DNA of 64,000 nucleotides from Chitinophagales bacterium (GCA_017303395.1 JAFLBN010000002.1:356166-420165); one strand, 5' to 3'. Positions 45,265 to 55,717 are shown, counted from the stretch's first letter. The notes: a model not told the origin generated them from the letters alone. A program made the numbers and translations.

Positions 45265-46677
45265 TTGGCACGAAAGAAGAAACCTGAAATAAAAGGCATA
45301 CTGATAAGCTCTTATGCCGCAGAAGGAAAAAGCATTGCAACTTTAGAAGATGGTAAAGTGCTGTTTGTTGAAAATGCTATCCCTGGCGATGTAGTGGATG
45401 TACGTGTTACCAAAAACAAAAAAAGCTGGGCAGAGGGTAAAGTAACCAAGCTGATTACACCATCGCCAACCCGTGTAGAGCCGTTTTGTGAACACTTTGG
45501 CGTGTGTGGTGGCTGCAAATGGCAAATGGTGCCCTATGAGCAGCAAATAGCGTATAAACAACAGCAGGTGCAAGACCAGCTTACCAGAATAGGACACATA
45601 GAGCTTCCTGAAATGCAACCAATATCAGGCAGCCCGAAACAACAGTATTATCGTAACAAGCTGGAGTTTACATTCTCTATGCTCCGCTACCGTACCCATG
45701 AGGAAATTACTGCTGCAGGCGACACGGTAATACCACAAGAACCTGCGTTGGGTTTTCACGCACCTGGCTTGTTCGATAAAGTAGTGGAGATTAACCAATG
45801 TTATCTGCAAACAGAGCCTACCAATAAACTTTTACAGGTTTTGAGAGATTACAGTAAGCTGCATAATCTTCCATATTACAACTACAGAGAGCATACGGGC
45901 TGGCTGCGTAACGTGGTATTGCGCGTGGCACGTACCGGAGAGATATTGGTGAATTTAGTTATACAACACGAAGACAAGCCTAAGCGTATTGCTTTATTGG
46001 ATCATTTGTTAAAAGTAATCCCGGAAATCACTACCCTTCACTACACCATTAATGGTAAAGTAAATGACAGTATACACGACCTGGAAGTACATACTTATCA
46101 TGGCAAGGGTTACATAGAAGAAACACTGGAAGATTTTAAGTTTAAAATCTCACCGAAATCATTCTTCCAGACCAATACCTATCAGGCAGAGAACCTCTAT
46201 CGTTTCACAAGAGATTTTGCAGGGCTAACAGGTAATGAAACGCTGTATGACTTGTATTGCGGTACTGGCAGTATAGGTATATTCTGTTCTAAAGGAGCCC
46301 AAAAAGTAATAGGCATTGAAGTTGTTGCAGATGCTATTGAAGATGCTAAACTGAATGCTGCAGCAAATGGCCTTGACCATTGCCTGTTTTATGCAGGTGA
46401 TGTAGCCGATATATGCACAGACGAGTTTTTTGAAAACCACGGCAGACCTGATGTAATTATTACAGACCCTCCGCGTGCGGGTATGCACGAAAAGCTAATA
46501 CAACAGCTATTGCGCATTAAAGCGCCTAAGGTGGTATATGTAAGTTGCAATCCCGCTACACAGGCAAGAGACCTCCAATTGCTGGATGCTGCCTATAAAG
46601 TAACAAGATTGCAACCCGTAGATATGTTCCCGCATACACACCACATAGAAAACGTGGCGCTACTGGAACTGAGATAG
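45265..46677 (+). CDS. 23S rRNA (uracil-C5)-methyltransferase (RlmD/RumA type)
   Basis: 470 residues. An N-terminal TRAM domain, then the iron-sulfur cluster cysteines (FCEHFGVCGGCKW), SAM-binding core (LYDLYCGTGSIGIFC), DPPRAGMHEKLIQQLL and the catalytic motif VVYVSCNPATQARDL. It methylates a uridine in 23S rRNA, or a tRNA/tmRNA uridine in related enzymes; the exact site is not certain. The start is TTG at 45265, giving the usual basic N-terminus (MARKKKPEIKG). Confidence 0.92.
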   Translation: MARKKKPEIKGILISSYAAEGKSIATLEDGKVLFVENAIPGDVVDVRVTKNKKSWAEGKVTKLITPSPTRVEPFCEHFGVCGGCKWQMVPYEQQIAYKQQQVQDQLTRIGHIELPEMQPISGSPKQQYYRNKLEFTFSMLRYRTHEEITAAGDTVIPQEPALGFHAPGLFDKVVEINQCYLQTEPTNKLLQVLRDYSKLHNLPYYNYREHTGWLRNVVLRVARTGEILVNLVIQHEDKPKRIALLDHLLKVIPEITTLHYTINGKVNDSIHDLEVHTYHGKGYIEETLEDFKFKISPKSFFQTNTYQAENLYRFTRDFAGLTGNETLYDLYCGTGSIGIFCSKGAQKVIGIEVVADAIEDAKLNAAANGLDHCLFYAGDVADICTDEFFENHGRPDVIITDPPRAGMHEKLIQQLLRIKAPKVVYVSCNPATQARDLQLLDAAYKVTRLQPVDMFPHTHHIENVALLELR

Positions 46678-46679
46678 CA

Positions 46680-46931
46680 TTATAAGATTGTACAGTCTGT
46701 ACTGCTTGCGGTAGTATCTGCACCTGATACACTGCTGTTAGTCCAGTCTGAACACCAGTTTTTAGCTTTGGTTTGTGTTGTTTTCTTTTCTTGTGTTACT
46801 GTGCTTACATTGGTTGTTTTACCATTAACCTTTGTAGTTGTAGTACAAGAACATTTGTATGTCTTTTTGCAAGACGTTAAAGCTGATGCAGAGAGCAATG
46901 CAATACCTGCTACGAAGAGTGCTTTATTCAT
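46680..46931 (-). CDS. Small cysteine-rich lipoprotein
   Basis: 83 residues. Signal peptide with lipobox (SALTSC, Cys about residue 21), then KKTYKCSCTTTTKVNGKTTN, WCSDW and a C-terminal DCTIL, giving four further Cys after the lipid-anchored one. Thr-, Ser- and Lys-rich. No known family. ATG at 46931 starts the signal peptide. Convergent with rlmD, 2 bases apart. Confidence 0.75.
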   Translation of the reverse strand: MNKALFVAGIALLSASALTSCKKTYKCSCTTTTKVNGKTTNVSTVTQEKKTTQTKAKNWCSDWTNSSVSGADTTASSTDCTIL

Positions 46932-47028
46932 AATACTGAATTTGTAATAAAAATATAAATTGTTTATTTCGAATACAAGCAATGGCAGCCGTATTTATGA
47001 GCCATAATCTTGCTATTTTAGTAGTCTG

Positions 47029-48048
47029 ATGCAAATACCATACCATCTATCTGCAGCCATAACTAAGGTCTATAACGCAAATAAAAGCATGGCGTTAGCT
47101 ACGCTCTTACTCATTTGTATGGCTTCGCTCCTGACATCTTGCAAAAAAGCACCACAACAATGGAAAGAAATCACCAGAATAGAAACGAATACTACTGCCA
47201 ATTTTTACAGCATATTGCAAAAAGGCAACAACATCATTGTTGTGGGCGGCAAACAGTTTGAAACTGCAGAAATGCTTTTATCGCATGATGGTGGAAGCAG
47301 TTGGGAACATAAAACTTTCTCTGAAGCAGGGAAAACAATGTACGATGTTTGTGCTGCCCCCAATGGCACCATTTACGCCATGGGGTACGAAAGCAAGATG
47401 CTGATATCTAAAGACAGCGGATATAACTGGCAGTTTCATCAACCAGGATTGTGGACTACCTGCAAAGCCGTTTGCTATCCGCAAAATGAAACAGGCTTTA
47501 CCGTATCTGACATTGCACAACGTAATAGCGAGATTTACAGTCTTGACAGCAACAGACAATTACAATTCAAGACTGCTTATTCATTCGGGCTGAATGATAT
47601 TGAAATAACAGGCCAAACAGGCTATGCAGCAGGATATGGTGTTGTCCTTAAAACCACAGATGGTGGTAACAATTGGCAGTATCTTGATATCAAGAACGAT
47701 AATTTCACTGCAATAGACTATAAAAATAAAGACAATGTTTGGGTTTGTGGCAGCGGTGGTAGCATTTTTCATACTACAAACGGTGGTAATAGCTGGGAGA
47801 AAGTCCGCAATGGCAATGCATTGACAAAGAAAAGCTATCAACTGCGGGACATCTATTTCATAAATGATACAGAAGGTTGGTGCGTTGGTGATAAAGGCAT
47901 CATCATACGTACAACAGACGGTGGTAACAAGTGGACTGAATACGAAAGCCAGACCACAGAAGACCTACGTTGTATATATCTGCTTGCAGACGGCAAACTC
48001 TTAGTTTGCGGAGATAATGGCACCTTGCTGAAACTGACCCGCAACTAA
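47029..48048 (+). CDS. Lipoprotein with BNR/YCF48-like propeller repeats
   Basis: 339 residues. Lipobox LLTSCKK at about residue 38, then a propeller with five Asp-box repeats (SHDGGSSWEH, SKDSGYNWQF, TTDGGNNWQY, TTNGGNSWEK, TTDGGNKWTE), as in YCF48/photosystem-II-stability-factor-like proteins and sialidase-like BNR proteins; no enzyme motif is seen. The ATG at 47089 would shorten the signal peptide but remove its positive charges, so the longer start is kept with doubt. Likely surface or periplasmic; function unknown. Confidence 0.75.
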   Translation: MQIPYHLSAAITKVYNANKSMALATLLLICMASLLTSCKKAPQQWKEITRIETNTTANFYSILQKGNNIIVVGGKQFETAEMLLSHDGGSSWEHKTFSEAGKTMYDVCAAPNGTIYAMGYESKMLISKDSGYNWQFHQPGLWTTCKAVCYPQNETGFTVSDIAQRNSEIYSLDSNRQLQFKTAYSFGLNDIEITGQTGYAAGYGVVLKTTDGGNNWQYLDIKNDNFTAIDYKNKDNVWVCGSGGSIFHTTNGGNSWEKVRNGNALTKKSYQLRDIYFINDTEGWCVGDKGIIIRTTDGGNKWTEYESQTTEDLRCIYLLADGKLLVCGDNGTLLKLTRN

Positions 48049-48083
48049 GCTGAACATTCATTACAAAATCAACTAATAGGGTG

Positions 48084-48091
48084 TATCTTTG
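48084..48091 (+). promoter_or_regulatory. -7 promoter box of lysS
   Basis: TATCTTTGC, exact match, 39 bases before the lysS ATG. Confidence 0.6.
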
Positions 48092-48130
48092 CACACACTT
48101 AATTTTATCCATTAAGCATTTAATACATAT

Positions 48131-49651
48131 ATGCAAGCTACATTAAGCGAACAGGAAGTTGTAAGACGTGAGAAACTAAAAGAATTAGAGCAACTGGGTA
48201 TTAACCCCTTCCCTGCTCCATTATTTGAAATCACACACACGGCCAAGGGAATAAAGGAAAACTATACAGAAGAGAACAAGGACGCTTATAAACAGGTATC
48301 GCTTGCAGGCCGCGTCATGAGTGTGCGCGACATGGGCAAGGCAAACTTTGCCGTTATTCAGGATGCTACAGGGCGTATTCAGCTGTATGTAAAAGGCGAT
48401 GATATATGCCCCGGAGAAGATAAAACCATGTACACTACAGTTTGGAAAAAGCTGCTAGATCTTGGTGATATTATTGGCGTTAAGGGTTATGTGTTTACTA
48501 CAAAAACAGGCGAAATATCCATACACGTTCAGGAGTTTACACTGCTGACAAAATCGCTGCGCCCGCTGCCAGTTGTTAAAGAAAAAGACGGTGAAGCATT
48601 TGATGCCGTTACGGATATGGAGTTTAAGTATCGTCAACGCTATGCAGATCTGATAGTTAACCCAACAGTGAAAGATACTTTCACCAAAGTAACCAAGATG
48701 AAAAACGCTATCCGCGATTTTCTGAATGTGAATGGTGCATTGGAAGTAGATACACCGGTACTGCAAAGTATTCCCGGTGGTGCTACTGCACGTCCATTCA
48801 CAACGCATCACAATGCATTGGATATGCCATTGTATCTGCGTATAGCAAATGAACTTTACCTGAAGCGCCTGATTGTTGGTGGTTTTGATTGGGTTTACGA
48901 ATTCAGCCGCAACTTCCGCAACGAGGGTATGGACCGTACGCACAACCCTGAATTTACCATTTTGGAATTCTACGTTGCATACAAAGACTATCTGTGGATG
49001 ATGGATACCACAGAGCAACTGCTGGAAAAAACAGCCATTGCAACAAACGGCACTTCCGTAACCAATGTAAATGGTGTAGAAATAGACTTTAAAGCTCCGT
49101 ACAAGCGCATCAGCATCTATGATGCTATCAAAGAGCATACAGGATTCGACATCAGCAATATGGATGAAGAAGGCCTGCGCGATGTATGTAAACAACTGAA
49201 GATAGAAACAGACCCAAGCATGGGTAAAGGCAAGCTGATAGATGAAATATTTGGTGGCAAGTGCGAGAAACACTATGTGCAACCAACATTCATTATCGAC
49301 TACCCTATTGAGATGAGCCCACTGACTAAGAAGCACCGCGAAAAAGCAGGCTTGGTAGAGCGTTTTGAGCTGATAGTAAATGGCAAAGAAATAGCAAATG
49401 CCTACAGTGAGTTGAACGACCCGATAGACCAACGTGAACGCTTTGAAGAGCAAGTAGCACTTATGGAACGTGGCGATGACGAAGCTATGTATATAGACTA
49501 CGACTTCCTGCGTGCTCTGGAATATGGTATGCCACCAACTGCAGGTATTGGTATTGGTATAGAACGCCTTGCCATGTTGCTGACAGGACAAGTATCTATA
49601 CAGGATGTACTGCTATTTCCACAGATGCGCCCTGAAAAAACTGCTGAATAA
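48131..49651 (+). CDS. lysS: Lysyl-tRNA synthetase (class II)
   Basis: 506 residues. N-terminal OB-fold anticodon-binding domain ([23 protein letters not shown]), then class II motifs: motif 2 [21 protein letters not shown] in part and motif 3 [15 protein letters not shown]. The ending [10 protein letters not shown] is typical of LysS. Charges tRNA-Lys in the cytoplasm. Own promoter box and terminator, so monocistronic. Confidence 0.96.
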   Translation: MQATLSEQEVVRREKLKELEQLGINPFPAPLFEITHTAKGIKENYTEENKDAYKQVSLAGRVMSVRDMGKANFAVIQDATGRIQLYVKGDDICPGEDKTMYTTVWKKLLDLGDIIGVKGYVFTTKTGEISIHVQEFTLLTKSLRPLPVVKEKDGEAFDAVTDMEFKYRQRYADLIVNPTVKDTFTKVTKMKNAIRDFLNVNGALEVDTPVLQSIPGGATARPFTTHHNALDMPLYLRIANELYLKRLIVGGFDWVYEFSRNFRNEGMDRTHNPEFTILEFYVAYKDYLWMMDTTEQLLEKTAIATNGTSVTNVNGVEIDFKAPYKRISIYDAIKEHTGFDISNMDEEGLRDVCKQLKIETDPSMGKGKLIDEIFGGKCEKHYVQPTFIIDYPIEMSPLTKKHREKAGLVERFELIVNGKEIANAYSELNDPIDQRERFEEQVALMERGDDEAMYIDYDFLRALEYGMPPTAGIGIGIERLAMLLTGQVSIQDVLLFPQMRPEKTAE

Positions 49652-49663
49652 TACAACCTGAAT

Positions 49664-49698
49664 AAAAAAATCCCGCTCTGTTAGAGCGGGATTTTTTT
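49664..49698. terminator. Bidirectional terminator between lysS and the TrmH-like gene
   Basis: Perfect 16-bp stem (AAAAAAATCCCGCTCT / AGAGCGGGATTTTTTT) with a 3-base loop and T-runs on both sides. The strongest hairpin terminator of the window; its right edge touches the stop of the next gene. Confidence 0.9.
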
Positions 49699-50293
49699 AT
49701 TCAGCATCTTCTGCAAGACCCCATTTTATAGAAAGTGTGTCCATTACATCCTGTGGTAGTTTAGGTGTACCATCATACATACCTTTCAGTTCTTTCTGGC
49801 GGTAAGCTTCATATAGTGATACCGCACACGCTACAGATATATTCAAAGACTTCACCATACCTACCTGTGGTATAATGAAATTGCCATTGCAGTGTGTAAG
49901 GCACTCTTCTGTAACGCCTGCATGTTCATTACCAAAAACCAGCGCAACAGGTTCTGTAAGGTCCAGTTCATAAAGCGATACTGCCTTTTCGCCCAGGTGA
50001 GTAGCAAATATATTTTTGTATTTCTTCTTCACAGCAGCCATGCATTCTTCTGTGTTATCAAACTGATGCACCGTTAACCAACCTGCAGCGCTTGCAGAGC
50101 TTTTCTTACCAAACTTTGTATGGCGCTTTATCATTGTATTCAGCACGTACAGTTCCTGTATACCTACAGAATCGCAAGTACGCATTACTGCTGCAATATT
50201 GTGCGGGTCAAAAACATTTTCCATCACAACCGTTAAATCAGGTTGACGGCGGTTCAGTGCATGTGTTATCCTTTGTCTTCTTTCAGGTGTCAT
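49697..50293 (-). CDS. tRNA (guanosine-2'-O)-methyltransferase, TrmH-like SpoU
   Basis: 198 residues. SPOUT family motifs 1-3: VVMENVFDPHNIAAVMRTCDSVGI, VALVFGNEHAGVTEECLTHC and IPQVGMVKSLNISVACAVSLYEAYRQ. The N-terminal MTPERRQRITHALNRRQPDLTVV fits TrmH, which methylates G18 of tRNA. ATG at 50293 is chosen; the reading frame extends 17 codons further upstream without conserved residues and over a hairpin terminator at 50311-50341. Confidence 0.88.
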   Translation of the reverse strand: MTPERRQRITHALNRRQPDLTVVMENVFDPHNIAAVMRTCDSVGIQELYVLNTMIKRHTKFGKKSSASAAGWLTVHQFDNTEECMAAVKKKYKNIFATHLGEKAVSLYELDLTEPVALVFGNEHAGVTEECLTHCNGNFIIPQVGMVKSLNISVACAVSLYEAYRQKELKGMYDGTPKLPQDVMDTLSIKWGLAEDAE

Positions 50294-50310
50294 TACTACC
50301 TTATTTATAA

Positions 50311-50341
50311 AAAAATCTGCTGTAGCAATGACCACAGCAGA
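50311..50341 (-). terminator. Terminator after the signalling operon
   Basis: 8-bp stem TCTGCTGT / ACAGCAGA, followed on the minus strand by TTTTTTT. Lies 21 bases beyond the stop of the receiver gene at 50362. Confidence 0.75.
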
Positions 50342-50361
50342 CAAATATGTTACTCAATAAA

Positions 50362-50757
50362 TTAACTGTGTTGATTCAGCACTACTGTAATTGCATTGTT
50401 AGTAAGCGGTTTGTTCAGAAACTGCCTTACAGACTGATAACCTTTTACCTTAGCAATATCATTTTCATTGATAGATGATGAAAGCATGTAGATAGAATAG
50501 CCTTGTCTGATATTTTCAGGCAATGCTTCAAATGCCTCCACAAACTCAAAACCATTCATCACAGGCATTTGAATATCTACAAAAACAATAGTTGGTATTG
50601 TAGTAGGTGGCAATGTTCTGATATATACCAATGCATCTGTGGCTTGCTGAAATGTATTTACACTTTCAGACCTGCCTGTGTTTTTTATTATTTTTTCTGC
50701 TATGAAGCAGTCCAACTTGCTATCGTCAACTACTATAAAGTTTAATAGTGCACTCAT
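50362..50757 (-). CDS. CheY-like single-domain response regulator
   Basis: 131 residues, one receiver domain. Acidic pair in FIVVDDSKLDCFIA, phosphoacceptor Asp in IVFVDIQMPVMNGFEFV, later YMLSSSINENDIAKVKGY and the conserved Lys-Pro in FLNKPLTNNAI. No output domain. It is the last gene of the cluster after the kinase pair and starts 3 bases from the receiver-kinase stop. Confidence 0.88.
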   Translation of the reverse strand: MSALLNFIVVDDSKLDCFIAEKIIKNTGRSESVNTFQQATDALVYIRTLPPTTIPTIVFVDIQMPVMNGFEFVEAFEALPENIRQGYSIYMLSSSINENDIAKVKGYQSVRQFLNKPLTNNAITVVLNQHS

Positions 50758-50760
50758 TTT

Positions 50761-51852
50761 TTATTTGCTTGGTATAGTTACAGTAAATGTTGTTCCTTCT
50801 CCATGTTTTGATGCTACTTCTATTTTGCCACCCAGTTTCCCTAGGGCATCTTTTACGTTGTATAGCCCGAAACCAGACCCCACCTCTTCATTGGTAGCGC
50901 GGTAAAACATGTTAAATATCTGGTTGATGCTGTTTTCAGGTATTCCGATACCATTGTCTTTAACTGTGATGACAGCAGCACCTTTCAATACTTCAATGGT
51001 TAATTCAACAAAGCGATCGTCCTGACCTTTCTGCTGATATTTAAAGGCATTAGATAACAGGTTGTTGAGTATAATTTTCAGCGATACATCATCTGAACGG
51101 AAACTTTCGGTTTGCGTAACCGTATTGGTAAAACGAACATTATTCATCTTACTTGTCACCTCGTATATATCGCATACTTCTTTTGCCAGGTCAGGGAAGT
51201 GTATATCCTCTATTTCCACCTCGCCACGGCGAATGCTGTAATAGTCATGCAGATTCTGGATGTAGTTATCCAGTTTCATCATGGCATTCTCCATCATATC
51301 CAGCATGCTCTTTATCTCGCCTACATCCTCGGTATTCTTGGACAGGTCTATAATACCCAACACACTAAGAATAGGGCCGCGCATATCGTGCGTTGCACTG
51401 TAGGCAAATTTATCCAGCTCGTTGTAGGCTTTCTGCAACTCGTCGTTTTTAATAGCGAGGAGTGCAGTTGTAATATAAAACTTATGTGCCTGATCTATTG
51501 AAGAACGAATATCTTCTTCAGACCACGGCTTTTTGATGTACCTGAATACATGGCCACGGTTGATGGCACTGATTACAGATTCTATATCGGCATAACCAGT
51601 AATTAATATCCTTACCGGGTTCGGGAACTCCTGACGTATTTCCTCAAAAAACTCAACACCTGTTTTATCAGGCATTTTCTGGTCGCTGAGTATAACGCTT
51701 ATATCAGGGTTTTGACGCAATATGCTTACTGCCTCATCTGTATTATTGGCAATAAACACGTTGTAGTCAAAGCGGAATGATGCCTTGAAACTGACGAGAT
51801 TATTCTGCTCGTCATCAATATATAGCACCTTTATTTTATCCTTATTGCTCAC
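50761..51852 (-). CDS. Receiver-histidine kinase (hybrid) protein
   Basis: 363 residues. An N-terminal receiver (VLYIDDEQNNLVSFKASF; phosphoacceptor in VILSDQKMPDKTGVEFFEE; Lys in YIKKPWSEED) is followed by a coiled-coil linker and a histidine kinase: H-box DKFAYSATHDMRGPILSV, N-box LKIILNNLLSNAFKYQ, G1 VKDNGIGIPEN, G2 GSGFGLYNVKDAL. No membrane segment, so cytoplasmic. The start is GTG at 51852. The receiver strongly resembles the separate receiver protein at 56899. Confidence 0.88.
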   Translation of the reverse strand: MSNKDKIKVLYIDDEQNNLVSFKASFRFDYNVFIANNTDEAVSILRQNPDISVILSDQKMPDKTGVEFFEEIRQEFPNPVRILITGYADIESVISAINRGHVFRYIKKPWSEEDIRSSIDQAHKFYITTALLAIKNDELQKAYNELDKFAYSATHDMRGPILSVLGIIDLSKNTEDVGEIKSMLDMMENAMMKLDNYIQNLHDYYSIRRGEVEIEDIHFPDLAKEVCDIYEVTSKMNNVRFTNTVTQTESFRSDDVSLKIILNNLLSNAFKYQQKGQDDRFVELTIEVLKGAAVITVKDNGIGIPENSINQIFNMFYRATNEEVGSGFGLYNVKDALGKLGGKIEVASKHGEGTTFTVTIPSK

Positions 51853-51863
51853 GTATGCAATAT

Positions 51864-54017
51864 TTAATTTTGGTGAATAATAGGAATCTCAATAATAAAC
51901 TCCGTTCCTGCACCCAATTCCGAATTAACCGTTATAGATCCGTTATGTTTTACAATAGTATTATAAGCAATCGACAATCCCAAACCTGTACCCTCTCCAA
52001 CGTCTTTTGTAGTGAAAAAAGGCTCAAAAAGCTTCTTTTTGGTGTTTTCATCCATACCCGTACCATTATCCTTGATGCTTACCAATACATGAGTATCGCT
52101 GGCACTTGTAGATATGGTAAGCGCACCACCCTTATCTTCCTTGTATCTGGACTTGATAGCATGCAAGGCATTGGAAATCATATTCATAAACACCTGATTC
52201 AGCTTACCCGGGTAACACTCTACCAATGGAAGCTCACTGAATTGTTTTATAACATCTATCCTGTTATCTAACTGATTATTTACAATAACCAAGGTAGATT
52301 CCAAGCCTTCGTTAATATCTGCCTTTTTCAGGTCATCTTCATCCAGACGAGAGAAGATACGCAAACCTTTCACTATTTCAGCAGTTCTTGAGGAACCTTC
52401 ATTGATACCGTTTATCAGATAATCAATTTCAGTTTTCAAATAATCGAAATCGTATTCTTGTTTCAGCTCGTCTATTTTCTGCTTCTTATCATCTACGGTT
52501 CCATCTTGCAAAGAGATTTCTTCAATCTGATTGAGCATGTCTATCACCATCTGCACATCTCGTTTCAGTGGTTTTACGTTTGATGTTACGAAGTTTATCG
52601 GATTATTGATTTCATGTGCTATACCCGCTGTTAACTGACCAAGAGACGCCATTTTCTCAGACTCAACCAATTGCATTTCTGCTTCTTTCAGGTCTTTGAG
52701 TGTTTTATTTAGCTCCTCATTCGATGTTTTCAGTTCCTGTGTACGCTCAGTAACCTTTGCTTCCAGTATGATATTTTGTTCTCTTACTATGCGTGCATTT
52801 TCTTCAACAGCCTGCATGGCTTGTGCCTGTGCAGTTTCTCGCTCCTTACGCAGTATGCTTATCTTATTGGCAAGTGCGAATGACAGTAGTACAACTTCAA
52901 TAGCAGAGCCGATGGCAAGTATAGACGACGTAAAGTTATTGTAAGGGAATACACCGAAATCCTTCAGCACAAATACGGTAGCGCCAATCAGCAATACAGA
53001 CCATGCTATCAGGAAGAAAAGGGCGGATTTATTGCCACGTTTCAGTACTACAGCTGAGAGGTACAATACAAACAATGAACCTATCGCTGTATTCAACTGC
53101 ATTAGATTGAAGCTCAAAAGCTTCAGGCCGAAAAATATACACAGTATAGCAAATACAAAAATGCCAATTAGAACATTCAGCACTTTTGTAAGCTTGGGCG
53201 CTACCATTTTTGTTTGCAAAAACTCTTTCACAAAGACCATAGCAGCAAGACCTGCAACAGCAGGGAAAAGATATACACTGTTCTCAGCTATCCACGGAGA
53301 GTTGGGCCACAAGAACCTGAATGCATAACCAGAAAGGCTTGCCTGAGATAAAGACAGCAGAAAAATGTATAAAACGTAATACAGGTATCCCTTATCTTTT
53401 GTGGTAAAATAGATAAACAGGTTGTACAACAACATCACCAGCATGATGCCGAAGAATATGCCGAATATCACATCCTTGTTCATCAGAGATTCCATCACAG
53501 GTTTAGCATCACCAATAAACATTGGCAGCACCATCTGTTCTGCACTCTTTACTTTCAGATAATAAGTATGTGTTTCTCCCTGTTGTACATGCAGGTCGAA
53601 TACGTGGTTTTGATTATTATATCTGCGTTCGCCGTATTTTTTGAATTCGCCCTCAGCCTGTTCTGTTATACGTCCATCTGCTTCGATAGTATAGAGCGTT
53701 GCCTGGTCTATTGTAGGTTGGTCCAGTTCCAGTAAGAGCCTGTCATTTTCAGACTCATTCTTTACAATAAATTTTACCCAGAAGGTACTATTGCTAACAC
53801 CAAGGTTTGGAACATTGGTAGTAGCAGGCTTATATGCAGTAGATTTTACAGCGGCTTCAAATTTCAATTGGCCACTGCTGTCTTCAAGAATTGAGACTTG
53901 GCGGCCAATTGATATTACTTTTCCTGTTTGGGTAAATGATATAATCGGTTCTGCAAGCGACCTTAAACCTTGTAAGAGTAATAAAGAGAAAATCAGTACG
54001 ACTTTCAGGTAATTCAT
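51864..54017 (-). CDS. 7TMR-DISM sensor histidine kinase
   Basis: 717 residues: signal peptide (to SLAEP), extracellular 7TMR-DISMED2 domain about 25-175 (NSTFWVKFIVKNESENDRLLLELDQPTIDQATLY in part), seven transmembrane helices about 185-390, coiled coil, then HisKA (EKMASLGQLTAGIAHEINNPINFV) and HATPase (NQVFMNMISNALHAIKS, IKDNGTGMDENTK, GEGTGLGLSIAYNTIVKHNG). The extracellular domain is thought to bind small ligands such as carbohydrates in related proteins. It sits 58 bases after the flavin oxidase gene and 11 before the receiver-kinase. Confidence 0.9.
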   Translation of the reverse strand: MNYLKVVLIFSLLLLQGLRSLAEPIISFTQTGKVISIGRQVSILEDSSGQLKFEAAVKSTAYKPATTNVPNLGVSNSTFWVKFIVKNESENDRLLLELDQPTIDQATLYTIEADGRITEQAEGEFKKYGERRYNNQNHVFDLHVQQGETHTYYLKVKSAEQMVLPMFIGDAKPVMESLMNKDVIFGIFFGIMLVMLLYNLFIYFTTKDKGYLYYVLYIFLLSLSQASLSGYAFRFLWPNSPWIAENSVYLFPAVAGLAAMVFVKEFLQTKMVAPKLTKVLNVLIGIFVFAILCIFFGLKLLSFNLMQLNTAIGSLFVLYLSAVVLKRGNKSALFFLIAWSVLLIGATVFVLKDFGVFPYNNFTSSILAIGSAIEVVLLSFALANKISILRKERETAQAQAMQAVEENARIVREQNIILEAKVTERTQELKTSNEELNKTLKDLKEAEMQLVESEKMASLGQLTAGIAHEINNPINFVTSNVKPLKRDVQMVIDMLNQIEEISLQDGTVDDKKQKIDELKQEYDFDYLKTEIDYLINGINEGSSRTAEIVKGLRIFSRLDEDDLKKADINEGLESTLVIVNNQLDNRIDVIKQFSELPLVECYPGKLNQVFMNMISNALHAIKSRYKEDKGGALTISTSASDTHVLVSIKDNGTGMDENTKKKLFEPFFTTKDVGEGTGLGLSIAYNTIVKHNGSITVNSELGAGTEFIIEIPIIHQN

Positions 54018-54075
54018 TGCAGATTGTTTACAGGTAACAAAATAGCTTGTTTATCATTATAATACAAGTAATTAA

Positions 54076-55686
54076 CTAAATAATATTGTACCTACCGGGG
54101 GCAAGAATATTATTCGGGTCAATTGCATGCTTAATATCAGACAAGAAACGGATATACGGATCATCAATACCCTCTTCCGCTTTCATCTGCATACCCATTG
54201 TGGTATCTCTGTAAGGGAAGAAACCGTTTGCCTTTAGTGTTGCATTCAACTCAGCATAACATTTCTCTGCTTGTTCATCTTCTCCCGGCACATCCCTATC
54301 CCAATTAATTGAGCCGATGATGTTGATAGCCCTTTCCGTCATACATTGCAATGATATAGCAGGTTCAAACGGGTATTTATACACAACGCTGTTTATTATC
54401 TCTATAGCCTTAGCTATATCCTTACCTGCAAAAGGCACAATCGGAGACATCCATATCATACCACATCTGTCCCTGTCAGGATTCATCTGCTCTGGTATTG
54501 GCATTCGTTTTCTCCAATATGTTTGCTTAATAGGTGTATTTTCAGGTATGCCAATGTATTTGCGTAGCAGGTAAGAGCGCAATGCATCTGTTTCTCTATC
54601 GCCTGTCACACCTTTATAATGATTATCAAGCGTTTCCATCATTTCCTCTTTGCTTATTTCAACCACAAACAACTCATCTACATACGGGCGAAGCTCTTGC
54701 TCTATGATTGATGCCTGTACTTTGCCATGTTCCTGACTAACAGAGCGTATGCTAATCTCACCATTCCATGTACTTGCCAAAGCACCAAGTGGTGTGTTGG
54801 TTTTTATATAATCCAGCACTTCATTCGGGTGAGATTTGCCAGGTGTAAATGCATGGAATGGATATTGTATGACAGTAGATAATACCCTGAAATCGTTGTA
54901 CATCGTAATAGTAGGACGCACCAGCCCGCTCATAGACATATCCTGCAGCTTATCTATCAATGCAGGTAAACGATTGTTATCCTTCAGCCTGTAGGCAACC
55001 AACTGAAAGTATTCAGGCAGTTTCATCAGCCATTGTGTGAGCTTTGTCACTATCCCAAAGTTTGACTGTGAAAACAGCCCGTCTATTGCCGGTCCTGACC
55101 CCCACCTATACACATGTGTTGCCGTATGATTGCCATACCTGCCAAAGCCGGATGCAACTAACTCTCCATTGGGCAATACAGCCTCAACACCACACACAGT
55201 GGAAAACCTGTCTGCATACAAACCTGTACCTATACCGCGTTCAATGGCATTACCTACCAGGCTTGATCCTGTACTACCACCTGTAGCACTTAATATCAGT
55301 TCAGATTTTTGTTCTCTTAAAAATTCAAATAATTGCTGAAAAGTAACGCCTGGTTCCAGTGTCACATATCCCAATTGCTCATTGTAATCGGTGATACGGT
55401 TCATTCTACTCAATTCTATCAATATACTATTGTCTGCAACAGGCACACGAGAGCCATATCCCCAATTGCAGCCCCGGCTTGATGGATAAACAGGCACTTT
55501 ATATTCATTGGCTATGCGTACACATGCCTGCAACTCTTCTGTAGTACCGGGTTTTACAACCAGTGCAATTTTTTGATTTGTTCTGTAATTGGTAGCTTCT
55601 GCTGCTGCTAAATAAGACTTGTCTGCAATGACATTTTCTTCGCCTACTGTGCTTTTCAGTGCGTTAATTAATTTTTCCTCTGACAT
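54076..55686 (-). CDS. FAD-dependent oxidoreductase (vanillyl-alcohol oxidase/4-cresol dehydrogenase-like)
   Basis: 536 residues. PCMH-type FAD domain (ALVVKPGTTEELQACVRIANEYKVPVYPSSRGCNWGYG in part; GYVTLEPGVTFQQLFEFL; GGSTGSSLVGNAIERGIG) and a C-terminal substrate domain of the p-cresol methylhydroxylase type, ending HAIDPNNILAPGRY. Such enzymes oxidise phenolic or alcohol substrates. ATG at 55686 is preferred to the in-frame start at 55782, which overlaps the upstream gene. 31 bases separate it from the GNAT-like gene upstream. Confidence 0.85.
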   Translation of the reverse strand: MSEEKLINALKSTVGEENVIADKSYLAAAEATNYRTNQKIALVVKPGTTEELQACVRIANEYKVPVYPSSRGCNWGYGSRVPVADNSILIELSRMNRITDYNEQLGYVTLEPGVTFQQLFEFLREQKSELILSATGGSTGSSLVGNAIERGIGTGLYADRFSTVCGVEAVLPNGELVASGFGRYGNHTATHVYRWGSGPAIDGLFSQSNFGIVTKLTQWLMKLPEYFQLVAYRLKDNNRLPALIDKLQDMSMSGLVRPTITMYNDFRVLSTVIQYPFHAFTPGKSHPNEVLDYIKTNTPLGALASTWNGEISIRSVSQEHGKVQASIIEQELRPYVDELFVVEISKEEMMETLDNHYKGVTGDRETDALRSYLLRKYIGIPENTPIKQTYWRKRMPIPEQMNPDRDRCGMIWMSPIVPFAGKDIAKAIEIINSVVYKYPFEPAISLQCMTERAINIIGSINWDRDVPGEDEQAEKCYAELNATLKANGFFPYRDTTMGMQMKAEEGIDDPYIRFLSDIKHAIDPNNILAPGRYNII

Positions 55687-55717
55687 GATTTTATGAAGTT
55701 TGATGGTTAAGAATCGC

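Noticed and set aside
48455-49591. Long minus-strand frame (378 codons) opposite lysS
   Set aside because: It is antisense to a gene with all LysS motifs; the composition (many Cys/Tyr/Phe/His) is typical of a shadow frame.
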